From Zoroaster sp. YZ-2022 (taxonomy: Eukaryota; Echinodermata; Asteroidea; Forcipulatida; Zoroasteridae): a stretch of DNA of 64,000 nt. Each line of letters opens with the position of its first letter. Position 1 is the stretch's first letter. Shown here piece after piece: positions 34,930 to 48,289 of the stretch. A program made the translations under genes and the position numbers. The notes beneath the pieces are model-generated. The model was not told where the DNA came from, did not search any database, and saw only the letters and a list, made by a program, of their open reading frames with translations. Location: the NCBI GenBank assembly GCA_029582265.1, contig CM055819.1:5187855-5251854 (forward strand). Reading direction: 5' to 3'.

Positions 34930-36925
34930 GATAGATATTTTGCTCAGCAATGTATAATTTCAATTATCATGGATATCTCAAGAAAGATTGGGCGTCAGTT
35001 ACGCAAACGAGTAAGTACCTTTAACGGATGAAATAATTAGACCTGCTATTTGACCTCACATTAGGGCATCAGTGCGATCAAAACGTAAACAGTAATAACA
35101 TGTCATAAAAATTTTATAGCCGTCTAACAATTGGAACTTAGATATTTGAAAGGAATGTCGGTCTAAAAGTACGTTGCTACGTGGGCTTTCAAGCTTTCCA
35201 GATGTTGCTGTTTTTCCAGATGATAGGCAGAGCGTTTTAATTATTTAGTATATCCAGAGAATACATTGAAAGGAGATGAAAGATTGCTCTTCCAAAAACT
35301 TAAACAAAAGGGAAGCCGTCCCCACAACAACACGTCAGATGCCGAACACGCACGACACTTGACCTTTTTTTAAACCACGTGATGTGCGTTAACATTTCTT
35401 AACTTCCCCCATGGGAACACGGCAGCCGTGACTCTACAACAAAAATGTAAGGGCGCACAAAAGCTGAATTCCAGGACGTCCTATAAATCTATCTCATCCT
35501 GCGACATCCGAAATTAGAAGAAAACTGGTATGTCTAGTTGCTGAGTGTTAAAATTCATGCGTGCCTGAAGTATGATTTCCTGGGTGGCACGGCATGATTA
35601 TCAACAAACCATACAGTTTCAATATCGCCCTCTTGTGATGTTGTTACCGTATGTAAACGTTTCGTAGAAGTCGCCATCTTTGATCTTTGAATAAGCTATA
35701 ACGAGACTACAAATATTACATGGTGGCAGCGGTGGGATACGAACCCACGCCCTCAAAATGACCACCTCACACTGAGATGAAAGTGGGTATGATCAAACTG
35801 GCTCTATCGACTCCCCTTCTTAAAGTATCGGGTACGCCCACGCCCTCCCTGCAATGCATGTTTTCCATGATACAAAGAAAATAAGTTCATTACAGAATGT
35901 GTTTACATACAATAGACATAATTGACAAAAATGTACATTTGTGATAAAGATTGTAAAAGTTGTTAACATTTTAAAATATTAATTTCTTGACCAAGGAGTC
36001 GTCATTTAGTAACATTATGGTATAACTGGGTCATATTATCTACCGTTCAAAAAGTTAGCCTTATTATTTAATAAATGCAAATTCCGCAAATCGGCAAAGT
36101 CAACCTCATTCCCAGGGTTTTTGAGCGGTTTCTGTATACCTTGTACCCAAAATCTTGAATATGCAAATTAGGTGATAGTCTGATATCGTTAATTAGAATA
36201 GCGTGCGCTGCAGTAGGGAGGCCATCCAATTTATATGTCATCCTAATTTCACTCATTCAAACATTTGATGCAGTTATCCATATATAGGCATATAGTATGA
36301 AGATAATAGGTACTTTGTTTTGCGTATTTTTAAGTAACCAATCAACTTTTAGGAAAAACACTGTTCCCACCAGGGTCTAGTAGTGTGAGCGAGGTAGACC
36401 CTGGGAACGAGGTTGCGGCCAAGTATTCTCGTATTTTTTACCTTTTGTATGCTCGGCGTGATCAATAGAATCATTGTCGTGACTATTGTTCTTCGACAAT
36501 GGTGGAATCATGAGTGTTCTAAGCAAATATTATTATTCAATATGCTTGTATTATTTACACATCTTATAAGTATTCCAAAGTGTTACTTGTATATATGCAA
36601 AATGTACTATTTTTTGGAACATGAAGGTTTATATGGGCTATTTTTATACGTTATTTTGTATTCTACTTTAAACACTTAGGACAGTTGAGAAGTGAGGTAT
36701 TATTAAACTGAATTGGTATAGGTTACGTCACTGTCTGGCAATTTCATGAATAGCGGTAGATAATAATAAACAATGAAGTCCCGACGCCGTGAATACGGAA
36801 TGCAAACGACGTATATCCGATATAAACAGTGTTATTATAAATAAATATCAATGGGAAGTTGTATGGGCTTATAAATACCAAGTGGGACGGGCTATGGTTG
36901 GTGTGCAACATATTTTTTAAACCAG
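34930..36925. other. Intergenic stretch with a tRNA-like fragment
   Basis: No coding exon was recognised. On the minus strand at 35722-35755 GGGTTCGTATCCCACCGCTG followed by CCACCA resembles the 3' half of a tRNA-Leu, but the 5' half is degenerate. Confidence 0.45.
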
Positions 36926-36929
36926 TAAG

Positions 36930-37416
36930 GCTATGGCGGGCATCCGGGTAACCGGATACCCGACCGAAACTGTCATTACCCGGTTCCATTTTTCGGTTCC
37001 AATTACCCGCAAACGACTTTTTTTAAAAATTCCGACTGAATATTTAAGCCACACAAATTGAAGTCTCTTATTTTTTTTTGTTCACAAAAAGAAGTCAACT
37101 CAGATAAAGGCTTTAGAAGTAACATTTGCCGACAGCCTTTCACAGACTTGCCGGCTTTTGTTTGATGTATGACGAGTTGGTATTTGTGCCTGTTGTTCAC
37201 AATTATTTAGTGCGAGTGTGGGACGCATGAATTATTACAGTAAGTCCACATTTATTATGACTCTAATAAAACAAGAAAGCCTGTGTTCATATTGGCTATT
37301 TTATACATTCAGGAGTATTTACGTGTTTTTACAAAATTGTTTACGAATACCTGGGTATCCGAAGATCCAATTTCGGGTTTTCGGTTCCCGAAATAACCGA
37401 AAACACACAGCCTTAA
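36930..37416 (+). mobile_element. Element with TATCCGGATACCCG motifs, copy 2
   Basis: Ends AAGGCTATGGCGGGCATCC and GAAAACACACAGCCTT form short inverted termini. It shares about 480 bp of order with 17522-18046. No target duplication is clear. Confidence 0.68.
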
Positions 37417-37984
37417 AACAAAATCATTGAAATACAATACGGATACTCGTAGTCTTGTATTCCTTTTCGTAGTCTAATACATTTCAGTCTAGCTGTCAGT
37501 AAACGGTATCATTTATTCAATTCCATCAATTGGAATACATTGTATATCGAATAAATTTTCAATGTATTCGACTCCTGGTCTGGTAGGTGAATTTCTCAGT
37601 GGATTTCTAATCAACCATTTGTATTGCATATTTGTATATACTAAAAACTTGGCTTAGATTATCAGCAAAATGCAAAACACAGCATGCAACGACTTTTATT
37701 AATAATACGATGAACGACAATTTGTTAATTTGACAATTGGGGTTTTCTATTATTCATGTGTTGTTTAATGTTGAGAACTATATAATCATTCTTACTGGAA
37801 GACCCTGTTGTTTTGAACTCTCAAATTCTTAAAGATGGGAGTGGTTCTTAAAGATGGGCTTAACTTTGAACGGTGGTTTATTTTACATTAGGTTGTTTCT
37901 TTTCATTGTGTTACAACGTTTATGTATTGTTACAAGGATGATTGCATGTTGACTGTGTCGAACAAGATATAAAGTACTGTAAGT

Positions 37985-38306
37985 TAAAGGGAAGGTACAA
38001 TATTGGTAATGTTGGCAAAACTGCTTCTATGAGCATGCTTACTCTCTTTGAATCAAGATATACATTGAAGGGAAGGTACAACATTGGTAATGTTGGCAAA
38101 ACTGCTTCTATGAGTATGCTTACTCTCTTTGAATCAAGATATACATTGAAGGGAAGGTACAACATTGGTAATGTTGGCAAAACTGCTTCTATGAGTATGC
38201 TTACTCTCTTTGAATCTCGATATAGATTGAAGGGAGGGTACAACATCGATCATGTTGGCAAAACTGCTTCTATGAGTATGCTTACTCTCTTTGAATCAAG
38301 ATATGC
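37985..38306 (+). repeat. 81-bp minisatellite, four copies
   Basis: Starts of GAAGGTAC lie at 37991, 38072, 38153 and 38234. The unit includes AACATTGGTAATGTTGGCAA and ATGCTTACTCTCTTTGAATC. Because 81 is 27 codons, an open frame of 188 codons runs through, but it is a by-product of periodicity. Confidence 0.92.
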
Positions 38307-38769
38307 AACCAACAAACAACCAACCTGTGAAAGTTTCAGCTCATTGAGAACACAGGCCTGTTGTAGGATTAAGCATATTCGTATGTGCAAAGAGTACGGT
38401 ACTCTTTCCTGTTTAACTGGAAATTATTTAAATTTCTTAACAATTACAGCACCTCAGACGCAATTATTTATAGGAAAGATGAATTCTATCATCAGCTTTA
38501 CATACTAAGTTCATAGGGAATACAAGTTCATAGCACGGTCTTTACCGCGGGATAAATACTGGTTTTGTGCTTAGCCATGCACAGTGTACGTTGCCATATA
38601 CAGTGTACGTTGCCATACACAAATAATATACCTTTTCTTCAAATATCAATGCGTTTGCTCATGAACATAATTATAATAAAACAAGCATTTTGTTTGATTG
38701 GGCAAAATGTACTATATCCAAAGTCTTGTTCATTTGTGTATCGATTTAGAACATTCCAGTCATATTTAG

Positions 38770-38925
38770 GTTCTTGTTTGTGGGGATGTGGATAGTCTGT
38801 AAATCACTCAAAATTAAACATCCAGGAGGTTCAGGGGGCTTTGACCTCTAGACCAAAGGGAGAGCCAGGCCTGCTACCCATTTTTAAAGATTTTTAACTT
38901 TTGTCAAATCACACCCCTGAATTTA
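38770..38925 (+). repeat. Unclassified repeat family C, copy 3 (3' part)
   Basis: TTCTTGTTTGTGGGGATGTG, CCAGGAGGTTCAGGGGGCTT and ACTTTTGTCAAATCACACC match the other copies. Confidence 0.62.
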
Positions 38926-39149
38926 ATATTTCCCTTTAATCTCAAAAACTGTTCATGTTCACATTTTATATTTATTTTACGTAAAGTTGAATGTTATAAA
39001 CATCCCTTGAAATATTTCTGTCTCGGTCACTATCATTTAAATAAAAACTAGTGAAATAATTGGCAAAATTTATTTCTGTCATCCGAATTTCACAATTTTC
39101 TCGTTAAAGACACACATTTAAATAAGCTGAAGTGTTGGATTGTATATAC

Positions 39150-39222
39150 GTGTATCAGTGGTCTAGAGGTTAAGACGTATGCACTATTAAGCATGAAGTC
39201 ATGGGTTCGAATCCCGCCTGAG
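39150..39222 (+). other. tRNA-like relic
   Basis: TGGTCTAGAGGTTAAGACG (A-box-like) and GGGTTCGAATCCCGCC (perfect T-arm) are spaced as in a tRNA, but the anticodon loop lacks the usual T at position 33. It is probably a pseudogene or SINE head. Confidence 0.38.
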
Positions 39223-39631
39223 TTTGAGATGTTTTTCTTCTTTCGCAGAAACCTGCAAAGCACTGAACATACAGTGCTTCGTTCATACGTCGATGTAGGG
39301 CAAAAATCTAAATCCAATTATATTTTGATTCCCATAAAGAAGAATGCATTTACAGACATTTTATCACAAAAGTGTAGGCATATTCTGGATGTAACAAGTC
39401 TTTATCCTTCGTTGCGGTGAAGGTATTACCAATCCATATCATATACACTGAGGTTATCTGTGATCGATTGAGTTGTGTGCCACTAAATTTCAGCGCGAAT
39501 ACAGTCGGCCTGCCATGCCAGCTATATATTTTTTTTCCTGCAGTACACTTCGTCAAAGGCTTTGAAATTAGCATTGAAATCTAATTTTAAAAAGGTTCTT
39601 CAATAATTAATTCACCAATAAATTATACTGG

Positions 39632-39720
39632 CATGTTAGTCTAATGGTTAGAACGATCGCCTTGCAAAAAAAAAAAAAAAAAAAAAAGATACTGAGTTCA
39701 AGACTAGGATTTTAAACATT
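39632..39720 (+). other. tRNA-like relic split by a poly-A run
   Basis: TTAGTCTAATGGTTAGAACG resembles a tRNA D-arm and is followed by GCCTTGC, 23 A residues, then TACTGAGTTCAAGAC. Confidence 0.33.
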
Positions 39721-39984
39721 TTTATACATTTTTATACATTAACTACAAAATTAATTCAGAAGCAAAGCCTTTCTTTATAAAAGTAACAGTTGTGGAGGAT
39801 TTTTTAAAAGGAAAATAAAGTCAAGAATTCATTTTTAGTAGGCCCCTATGCATAGGCCTATAGTGGACGAAGTGAGAGAGAGAGAGTTGTGTCAACTATT
39901 CACCTTAATCAGGAATTAGCCATCTTATGTCTTATTCCCTGAATACAAAAGGTTGTCTACCTGGACATGCTCAATATAGTAAGC

Positions 39985-40064
39985 TGGCTAATTCGGTTAA
40001 CCGGTTAACCGACCGTGAAAGTTTCGGTTAAACGGTTAGCGAACTAACTGGTAACTCCCAGCAC
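39985..40064 (-). mobile_element. Truncated hAT-type repeat abutting the GPCR pseudogene
   Basis: GGTTAACCGGTTAACCGACC through AACTGGTAACTCCCAGCAC is the reverse complement of the left end of the element at 22017. Receptor-like codons begin immediately after it. Confidence 0.68.
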
Positions 40065-41640
40065 ATTGTTTGGGGAGATTGCTGTTTGCCTATACATTGC
40101 TCTAATTGCCTTCAACAGAGACAAACAACTACGAAGCAACACAAACAGTTTCCTGGTGTCTCATGGTATGTAGCCTACTGGTTGGAGTGGTCGCCATACC
40201 ATTTTACATCACTCTTTAAGTTCGTCATTAACGGTTTAATACTCGGGAGGCAAGGCCTCGTGCTAATTTTTTTCTCGCATTGGATGTATCGGCATGGCCA
40301 GCCTCCGTATTCCACTTGTGTGTTATTTCTGCTGATCGATACATGGCAATTGTTCATACCCAGTGAAAATGACTAGGAAGTTGTCTCTAGTCCTCATATG
40401 TGCAGTTAAGTTTCTCTGGGTTTGTCATTTCCGTGGATAATTTGTTTGTTGTGAAATCAAACGGCAGTGAGAACACTTGCATAGCTCCAAACTCCGTACT
40501 TTACAACACTGTCACATCCTGCATTGCGTTCTTCGTCCCTACCCCAATAATGATGATACTTAATGCAAAGATGTTCCTCACAGCTCAAGCACATATCAAG
40601 AGAGTACAAAGAAGAGGAAGGATGGAGCTCAGTGATGGCGGCCATGAAGCCATGCGTATACACCGAGGTGGTGCCGATATGTCAAGATCAGAAACTGCCA
40701 TAAATACTGAGTATAAAGCAGCAAAGACCATAGGTCTCGTGATTGGGGCTTTCTTGATCTGTTGGTTACCTTTCTTTACTTGGTTGGGCTTCGTCAACAG
40801 CGCTATCAACCCTTTTATATACGCATTCACAAATTCATCCCTCCGAGGTGGGAGGTACCCACGACTTTATTCGAAAAGTCTACCTCTCCTCTTTTCAGTG
40901 GCATCCCTATTAATGATATTAAAATTATTATCTATGCATTCCCAATTATTTTTTTACATCCAAATAACTTCCACACATGCCCTGCTATGGTCTAGTATTA
41001 TTTACAACCCCAGATGACACACGACGGCTGTGTAGTGTAGCTCTCTCCTGTATGACCTGGCACACAGGAAACAGCCATATACTTATGCAGCATATCTCTC
41101 AGCCATATCTCTCCAGCATGTAACAGAACCCAGACACTCTGTCTGGGGGGGGGGGTTATGCCTGGCACTGGCATGCCGCAAGACATCAAAGAGCACAGCC
41201 TGATGCCGAACAGATGGTTCCACTTATCAGAGGGTTAGATCTGGGTAGGTCTTTATGTGTACACAATGGATGGTTGATTTTGTGCACAGACATATGGCAG
41301 CAATTTCTTTTCCAGCCCAGGAAAAAAACTACACAGCTCTGGGAACTGACACCCCTTCTAAGATATGTGGAATGGTCCACTTTAGGATATCAATGACTCC
41401 CAGGCCTCTGTGGCTTTTTTTTCTGGGAAAAACAATGAAATAAATAACTTCTGCCTCTTGCAGAAGGAAGGCTATCACATCGGAGGGATGGCTTTCATGA
41501 ACATCTTATGTTGTGGGAGAAACAGAAGGAGTAGGACATCGACAAATACAGGAACCAATTTATTTCAGATTGAAGGAACTTTGGCAATGGATTTAGCTCC
41601 TTTGCCTCGTGAATACTCACGTCCATACAGATATTTTTAA
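40065..41640 (+). pseudogene. Amine-type class A GPCR pseudogene
   Basis: Receptor landmarks appear in order but in shifting frames: TM1 with LRSNTNSFLVS after it, TM2 LLVGVVAIPFYITL, TM3 ending DRYMAIVH (DRY codons 40334-40342), then PVKMTRKLSLVLICAV. An open stretch (about 40400-40850) holds the second extracellular loop, TM5 with its FFVPTPIMM stretch, TM6 KAAKTIGLVIGAFLICWLPF, and NPFIYAF (40808-40828). Lesions include frameshifts near 40165, 40220, 40280 and 40365. A deletion joins CWLPFFTW straight to LGFVNSAINPFIY, removing about 20-25 residues of loop 3/TM7. About 640 bp of unrelated sequence separates TM7 from the tail AFMNILCCGRNRRSR (from 41491). The TM6 and TM7 motifs fit biogenic-amine receptors; the ligand class cannot be told. 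The 5' side abuts a fragment of a hAT-like repeat. The part from TM1 to TM7 has no introns. Confidence 0.75.
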
Positions 41641-41644
41641 AGCA

Positions 41645-43520
<1,876 letters not shown>

Positions 43521-43522
43521 TT

Positions 43523-43742
43523 TTAAAGGGGCAGTATTGTCACGATCAACAGGGCATGGAATCTGAGTGCTATTTTTCGATTAACTCAGTGACTGAAAAT
43601 AATACCCCACATGATAAGGTCATATTACCGTTGCTGCTGCATAAAGGAGCCAGTAATTTCCAGTCACTGTTCATCTTAAACGAGGACATCGATTCCATGC
43701 CCTGTTGAAAGCTGCTCTGATCGTGACGATATTGTTCCTTTA
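43523..43742 (+). mobile_element. TTAA-target MITE, copy 9
   Basis: It runs TTTAAAGGGGCAGTATTGTC to GACGATATTGTTCCTTTA with both palindromic arms. Confidence 0.84.
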
Positions 43743-43744
43743 GC

Positions 43745-45670
43745 AGTACTAATGTAAGATTTAATTTGAAGAAAAACCTGTACCAGTTATCCCAAGTTCC
43801 TCTACCAAACAAAAAATACATCACAATTTAACGTAAAGGAAGTCCATTTTTGTTTAGTATATTATGTCTAAAATATTTATAGCTAAGAGGCTAAAGAGGC
43901 ATCAGCCCCAAACCAAGCCCCCCCCCCCCCCGCGAGTACCAATAATAATCTTCCCATAAAGTAAAATATCAACATTTGAACGAATTTGAAGTGGCCATTT
44001 CTCCATTTTTTAGTAGGTAGCCAATCAATATCATTCCCCTAATTAAAAACAAAGTCACCACGGCAACATTTTAGTCAACGTTCTTGGCAGGCCAGTTAGC
44101 CTGTAGCAGATCATACATATATTACGAGCATAGTACTATGCACACAATGTTCCACATAAATAATTGCAGCTAAAAATAAACAGCTGTAGTGTACACATTT
44201 TTTATAAACCCACGATATAGAATAAATAAATAACATACAAAAATCAATCACTGATATTTGTATCGGTGAGTGCGCGCTCCATGAAGCTTCGTAAATGGGA
44301 AAACAAGAGCTCGAGCACAGCTGCTCATTCCATCGCAGCTGAGCCAAAGGATAAAACTCAACATTAATATCACGATACATGAAAACAAAACAATACCTAC
44401 ATATGTTGACAATCGAGCAATTATCTCTCGTATAGTGGGTGAACTTTGTTACGCCAGAGCAGAGGTCCAGCATGCCAACTGGGGCCCCCTCCGCAAGTCA
44501 CCAAACGCGACTAAAGACATCATTAATAACGAAGAACCGAAATAATATTGCGATCAATCGTTGACATATTATCTTAAGTCCTTTATACATTTGTCAGTGG
44601 ATTTTCCCACCACAATATGATCTCGAGAACAGATCAACGGATGGCAAACCAACAATTAAATATATATATATAGAAGTGTCAAATTTGAACAGCTGTATAA
44701 GGTTGATTTTCAAGGGCCACAAAGACCGTACATTCGTATGGTCTTTGGCCACAAGTTTAGAAAAACCATCTAATCGGTTTTAACTCAGTACAAATAATCT
44801 CAGAATCTTGTGAGCGTGGGAACTTTTTAAACGTACCAAATCTTAGGAATTTATGGGTACAAATTTTACTTGGTCAATATTCGACTGAGTGTATTTTAGG
44901 GGGTAGAGTTATTTTATTTTGTTCAAGTGTACTTTAGTTAGCAAGGGGTGTCGTCTGCTAGTTGGAAATTTAGCGTGCCGCAATAAATCAATAGCGCCCT
45001 CTTGAGTTGTGAGCACCGACCGAGTACACGACTGCATTTTTGGCCAAATAATTAAAATAGTCCATTTTAAGCAAGTTTTTACGATGGTTTAGCTCAATAA
45101 TTATATATAAACCATAGATTTGTGTTTATGGCTGCTTTTATGGTTTCATACCATCACAAAAAACAATTTGTGCCAACCTTATGGTTTATACACCATGACG
45201 GCACCCTGGTTTATAAAAACGACAATGTTATGCAATTTTATGGTTTATAAACCATGACAATTACATGATGTATAAATGATATGGTTTATAAATAATATGT
45301 AAACCCCCAAATAGTTCAAAATAGTGATTATTTATGGGATTAGAAAACTTTTATTTTTATTTTTTTAAAGTTCTAATTGCACTTAACTAACTTTCGATTT
45401 TTTGGTCTTGCAAATTGTTTTTTGAGCTGTTTGAGTCAAACATATTTAAAAAATAAAAAATATTTTATATAAAGACGAAATTGTAACTATTTCCTGCATA
45501 TGAAACGATGTTTGATTTTGGTTCTTGCTCAAAACAATATTTTGCCAAGCGCCGTCTGCTGTAAAAAAAAACTAGGGCGGATGTTGGTAGTGTAATAGAT
45601 TGCGCAATTATGATCTCTGGAACTAAATGACGTGCACGTTAACTGCTGTGAACATACGTGGTGCTGCTGT
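43745..45670. other. Intergenic stretch with ATGGTTTATAAACCAT palindromes
   Basis: No exon is supported. From about 45080 to 45300 ATGGTTTATAAACCATGAC and shorter variants (TATGGTTTATA, TGGTTTATAAA) occur about six times. Confidence 0.5.
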
Positions 45671-46562
45671 ACGTATATATAGCCAGCTGTCGCATAACAC
45701 GCATGCTGCATTCATACACTTATGCTGGATTGCAGATCTTGTACATGTACAGTTTGTCAGAACACCAGGTCTGCCTTTGCCTTTTCCTTGTTCATTGAGA
45801 AGAATTTTAGTGGGATTTGAAGCTTTTTTGCTCAGAAGTACAGTAGAAGCATGGAGGAAATTTCCTCCATGGTAGAAGTAATGCTTCCGGTAGCACCAAA
45901 ACAAGAGTTTTGCTCATCTTGCTAAAGAGTAAGTGATTTTTTTGTGACGGCAAAGGGGACGTTGCAGGACCGCAGATAGGGTCTGGTACCAGACGTTGGC
46001 AAAATATTCTAACTTGAAAATGTGCCTAATTTTGAGGAAAATGGCGTCAAAGTTCTAAAAGTAACTTTCAAAAGTGACGTTGTTTATTTTATTTTTAAAA
46101 GTATGGTTTGACCATTGTTCATATTGCTACAACCCTTATAATATTATTGTATGTTTACTTATATCCATAATGTATATTTTGATAAGTGTGGAAATATTAA
46201 AGAACTGAACTGAACTGAACTGAACTGAAAAGATGGACCGTTTTCTTGTTATGCTTTTTCAAAGTCAGTGTGTGCAGTTTTGCCATAACATTAAATATCA
46301 ATAAGTGATTAATCTACTTGTATTTCATGGAATAATACACTGGACTCCCTACCATCAAAACACAGATTATCATGGATAATCTGTGTTTTAATGGAAGCTG
46401 ACTGTAAAATAATAAAGTATTAAATATAAGCAGTAGTGGCTCCATTCAACTTCGTAAATTCCCTCCTTCTTAATTAACTTGTATTGATTTGACATCTCTG
46501 CAGAAAAACTGTTTCGGATTTGCAGAATAATAAATAAAAGATTTTGTCATTTTCCTTTGCAG

Positions 46563-46708
46563 CATTTAGCAGTAAATCAAGACTTTGAGCAAGTCCTTCC
46601 CATCATCATGATGATCACCTCCAACTTGAAGATGCAGATCGAGAAAACTTCTTCAAAGAGTCAGGAGCAACTTAAACTCTTTAAAAGAAAATAACATCCA
46701 TAGTTAAT
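46563..46708 (+). other. Exon-like segment A
   Basis: It has a polypyrimidine tract and CAG before it, and GTAAGT after it. An internal frame reads HLAVNQDFEQVLPIIMMITS and continues to a TAA after 43 codons. It resembles 48158-48289. Coding status is unsupported. Confidence 0.28.
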
Positions 46709-46764
46709 GTAAGTTCCTCTCGGTTTTCACCCCCAAAATATGTTTCTTGTAAAACCAAGAGTAT

Positions 46765-47252
46765 ATATGTGATGTGTTCTACCGAAATCAGACACATTTG
46801 GGCAACATTTTGAGTTGGTTATTGATAATGGAAGTAGAGATGTAGGATTCGAGGCATTGCATGGTGGAGATAGATGTTATTGAGTTCTTTCAGGTTACAC
46901 CGTGTAATAATCTCTTCTTGGAAGAAGTGATGGCTCTGAGAAGAACCGGTTGGTTTAGTAGAGATCTTCAGCTTTACAATGATAGCTTTCTTATTTAATT
47001 GGACATGCATTATGTAATTTTTTAGTTTGTCTTCTATGAAAACTCAAAACAGAATTATTGCCCTTTAAAGTTACAAGTTTCATTCTGTATAATTTAAGTA
47101 ATTAACTTCTTACAAAGGTTACATCATTTTCCCTAGCAACGGGCATTACAGAAGAATAATATTGCCTTATATTGCTTTATTAAGGGTTTTATATACATTC
47201 ATTTTTCCGAGGTCTGCCCAATTCTGTCTGATTTCGGTAGAACACATCACAT
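46765..47252. mobile_element. 488-bp MITE with 36-bp inverted ends
   Basis: ATATGTGATGTGTTCTACCG and its continuation AAATCAGACA at the left are repeated inverted at the right (TGTCTGATTTCGGTAGAACA, then CATCACATAT). A GTTCT-hairpin repeat fragment (46892-46955) lies inside. Confidence 0.8.
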
Positions 47253-47739
47253 ATTTCACAAAGGGACAATTTACACCAAAGAGCACTAAAACAAGTTGCA
47301 AGAAAGGTTTTCTTATCACTCATTTTGCCAATTAGTATAATTATAAAACTAATGAGTTTTAGACCCTGTAACTTTGTGGAATTGTAGACTTCAATGAAGT
47401 AATTCAGAATGTTAAAAAAAAGAAAAATTTTAATGAATTTTTTTTACTTTTTTTGTCAAAATTTTCCCTTTGTGAAAACGGTGATGATATGTTATGGCAC
47501 TGAGGCTGCCCTTATTTGCCAGTGTGTAGAAATGGTTTAAATGTCAACTGTTACTTGGATGCTTTTAAAGACTACTTTATGAAACAAATGTTAAAGCTAT
47601 TCATGTTTTTGTCATTCATATTTTTGTGGGATTTCTTTTTTGGTAGAGGGCGCTGTTGGAAGCAGCTAATTTGTTTTTCAAAAGTGATGTGGTAGTGATA
47701 GCCATGTATCCCATAATATGTGTTTTAATGGGATCCCAT

Positions 47740-47886
47740 CAGGCGCGTGTCCAAGGGGGGGGTCCAGGGGGTCCGGACCCCCAAAAAATTTTTTTCTTGT
47801 ACGCTCCGCGCCAACCGATGGTGGCGCTCCGCTTAGATAGTCTCAGGCCAGACCCCCCCCTGCTGAAAATCCTGGACACGCGCCTG
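47740..47886. mobile_element. TIR element (CAGGCGCGTGTCC ends)
   Basis: The termini are CAGGCGCGTGTCCA and TGGACACGCGCCTG, flanked by CCCAT on both sides. The ends and 5-bp flank length resemble the element at 7624. Confidence 0.75.
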
Positions 47887-47964
47887 CCCATGTCAAATCT
47901 TGACTCTGCAACCCTCTCCTAAATATAGATTTGAAATATCTGCCAAAATGTCTCTAGGATAAAA

Positions 47965-48118
47965 TTAAGGGAATAATTTTTGTTGAATAAAGCCAAATTT
48001 ATAGAAATGGACAAATTCAAGTTTTGGGGACATATTTACCATCCGTTAATACACCCCACATGATTACGTTTTGTCCAATAAGATTATCTAAACTGTCATG
48101 GGTATTTATGAATGTAGA
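47965..48118 (+). repeat. Unclassified repeat family D, copy 2
   Basis: ATAGAAATGGACAAATTCAA, GATTACGTTTTGTCCAATAA and GGGTATTTATGAATGTAGAA match 25800-26048. Confidence 0.62.
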
Positions 48119-48157
48119 ATAACTCATAAAAGATTTGTTTTCCCTTTTTTGGCACAG

Positions 48158-48289
48158 GTTCATTTAGACTTGTAGACTTGAGGAAGTAATCCCTACCACT
48201 GACCACAACTCCGAAGAAGAAGAGTCACTGCATCACCTACTTGTAGCACCCAGATGACACCAGAATGCTCAATGACATATCAGGTTGAT
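48158..48289 (+). other. Exon-like segment B, related to segment A
   Basis: The acceptor is TTGGCACAG and the donor GATGTAAGC. Stops occur in the frame matching segment A, so if A ever coded, B has decayed. Downstream flanks also match (RTGTAAG, then CTC and GGTTTT/AGTTTTTC). Confidence 0.25.

Larger units (their letters stand above)
45674..48289 (+). ncRNA. Possible spliced non-coding transcript with a duplicated exon
   Basis: A TATA-like run (TATATATA, 45674-45681) is followed by an exon-like segment ending at 45928 before GTAAGTG. Two further segments have good acceptors and donors: 46563-46708 (after TTCCTTTGCAG, before GTAAGT) and 48158-48289 (after TTTTTTGGCACAG, before GTAAGC). These two resemble each other, with aligned GACTTTGAGCAAGTC/GACTTGAGGAAGTAA and shared TTRATGTAAG ends. 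No long frame spans them; the middle one has a 43-codon frame. This could be a non-coding RNA, a decayed gene or a repeat. The evidence is splice-site quality and duplication only. Confidence 0.25.

Noticed and set aside
36744..36989. Minus-strand open frames around 36.7-37.2 kb
   Set aside because: They overlap the end of a hAT-like element with no recognisable protein features.
37942..38508. 188-codon open frame with a repeating 27-residue unit
   Set aside because: The 81-bp minisatellite unit is a multiple of three, so the frame stays open by periodicity; the unit also occurs as a non-coding dispersed repeat start elsewhere.
40852..41464. Genuine intron between TM7 and the tail of the GPCR
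   Set aside because: A CTCTTGCAG acceptor exists, but the residues after it do not continue the tail directly and the gene is broken elsewhere; an insertion explains it as well. Not settled.
44111..44473. 120-codon minus-strand open frame
   Set aside because: Cys/Tyr/Ile-rich composition typical of AT-rich random sequence; no domain or signal.
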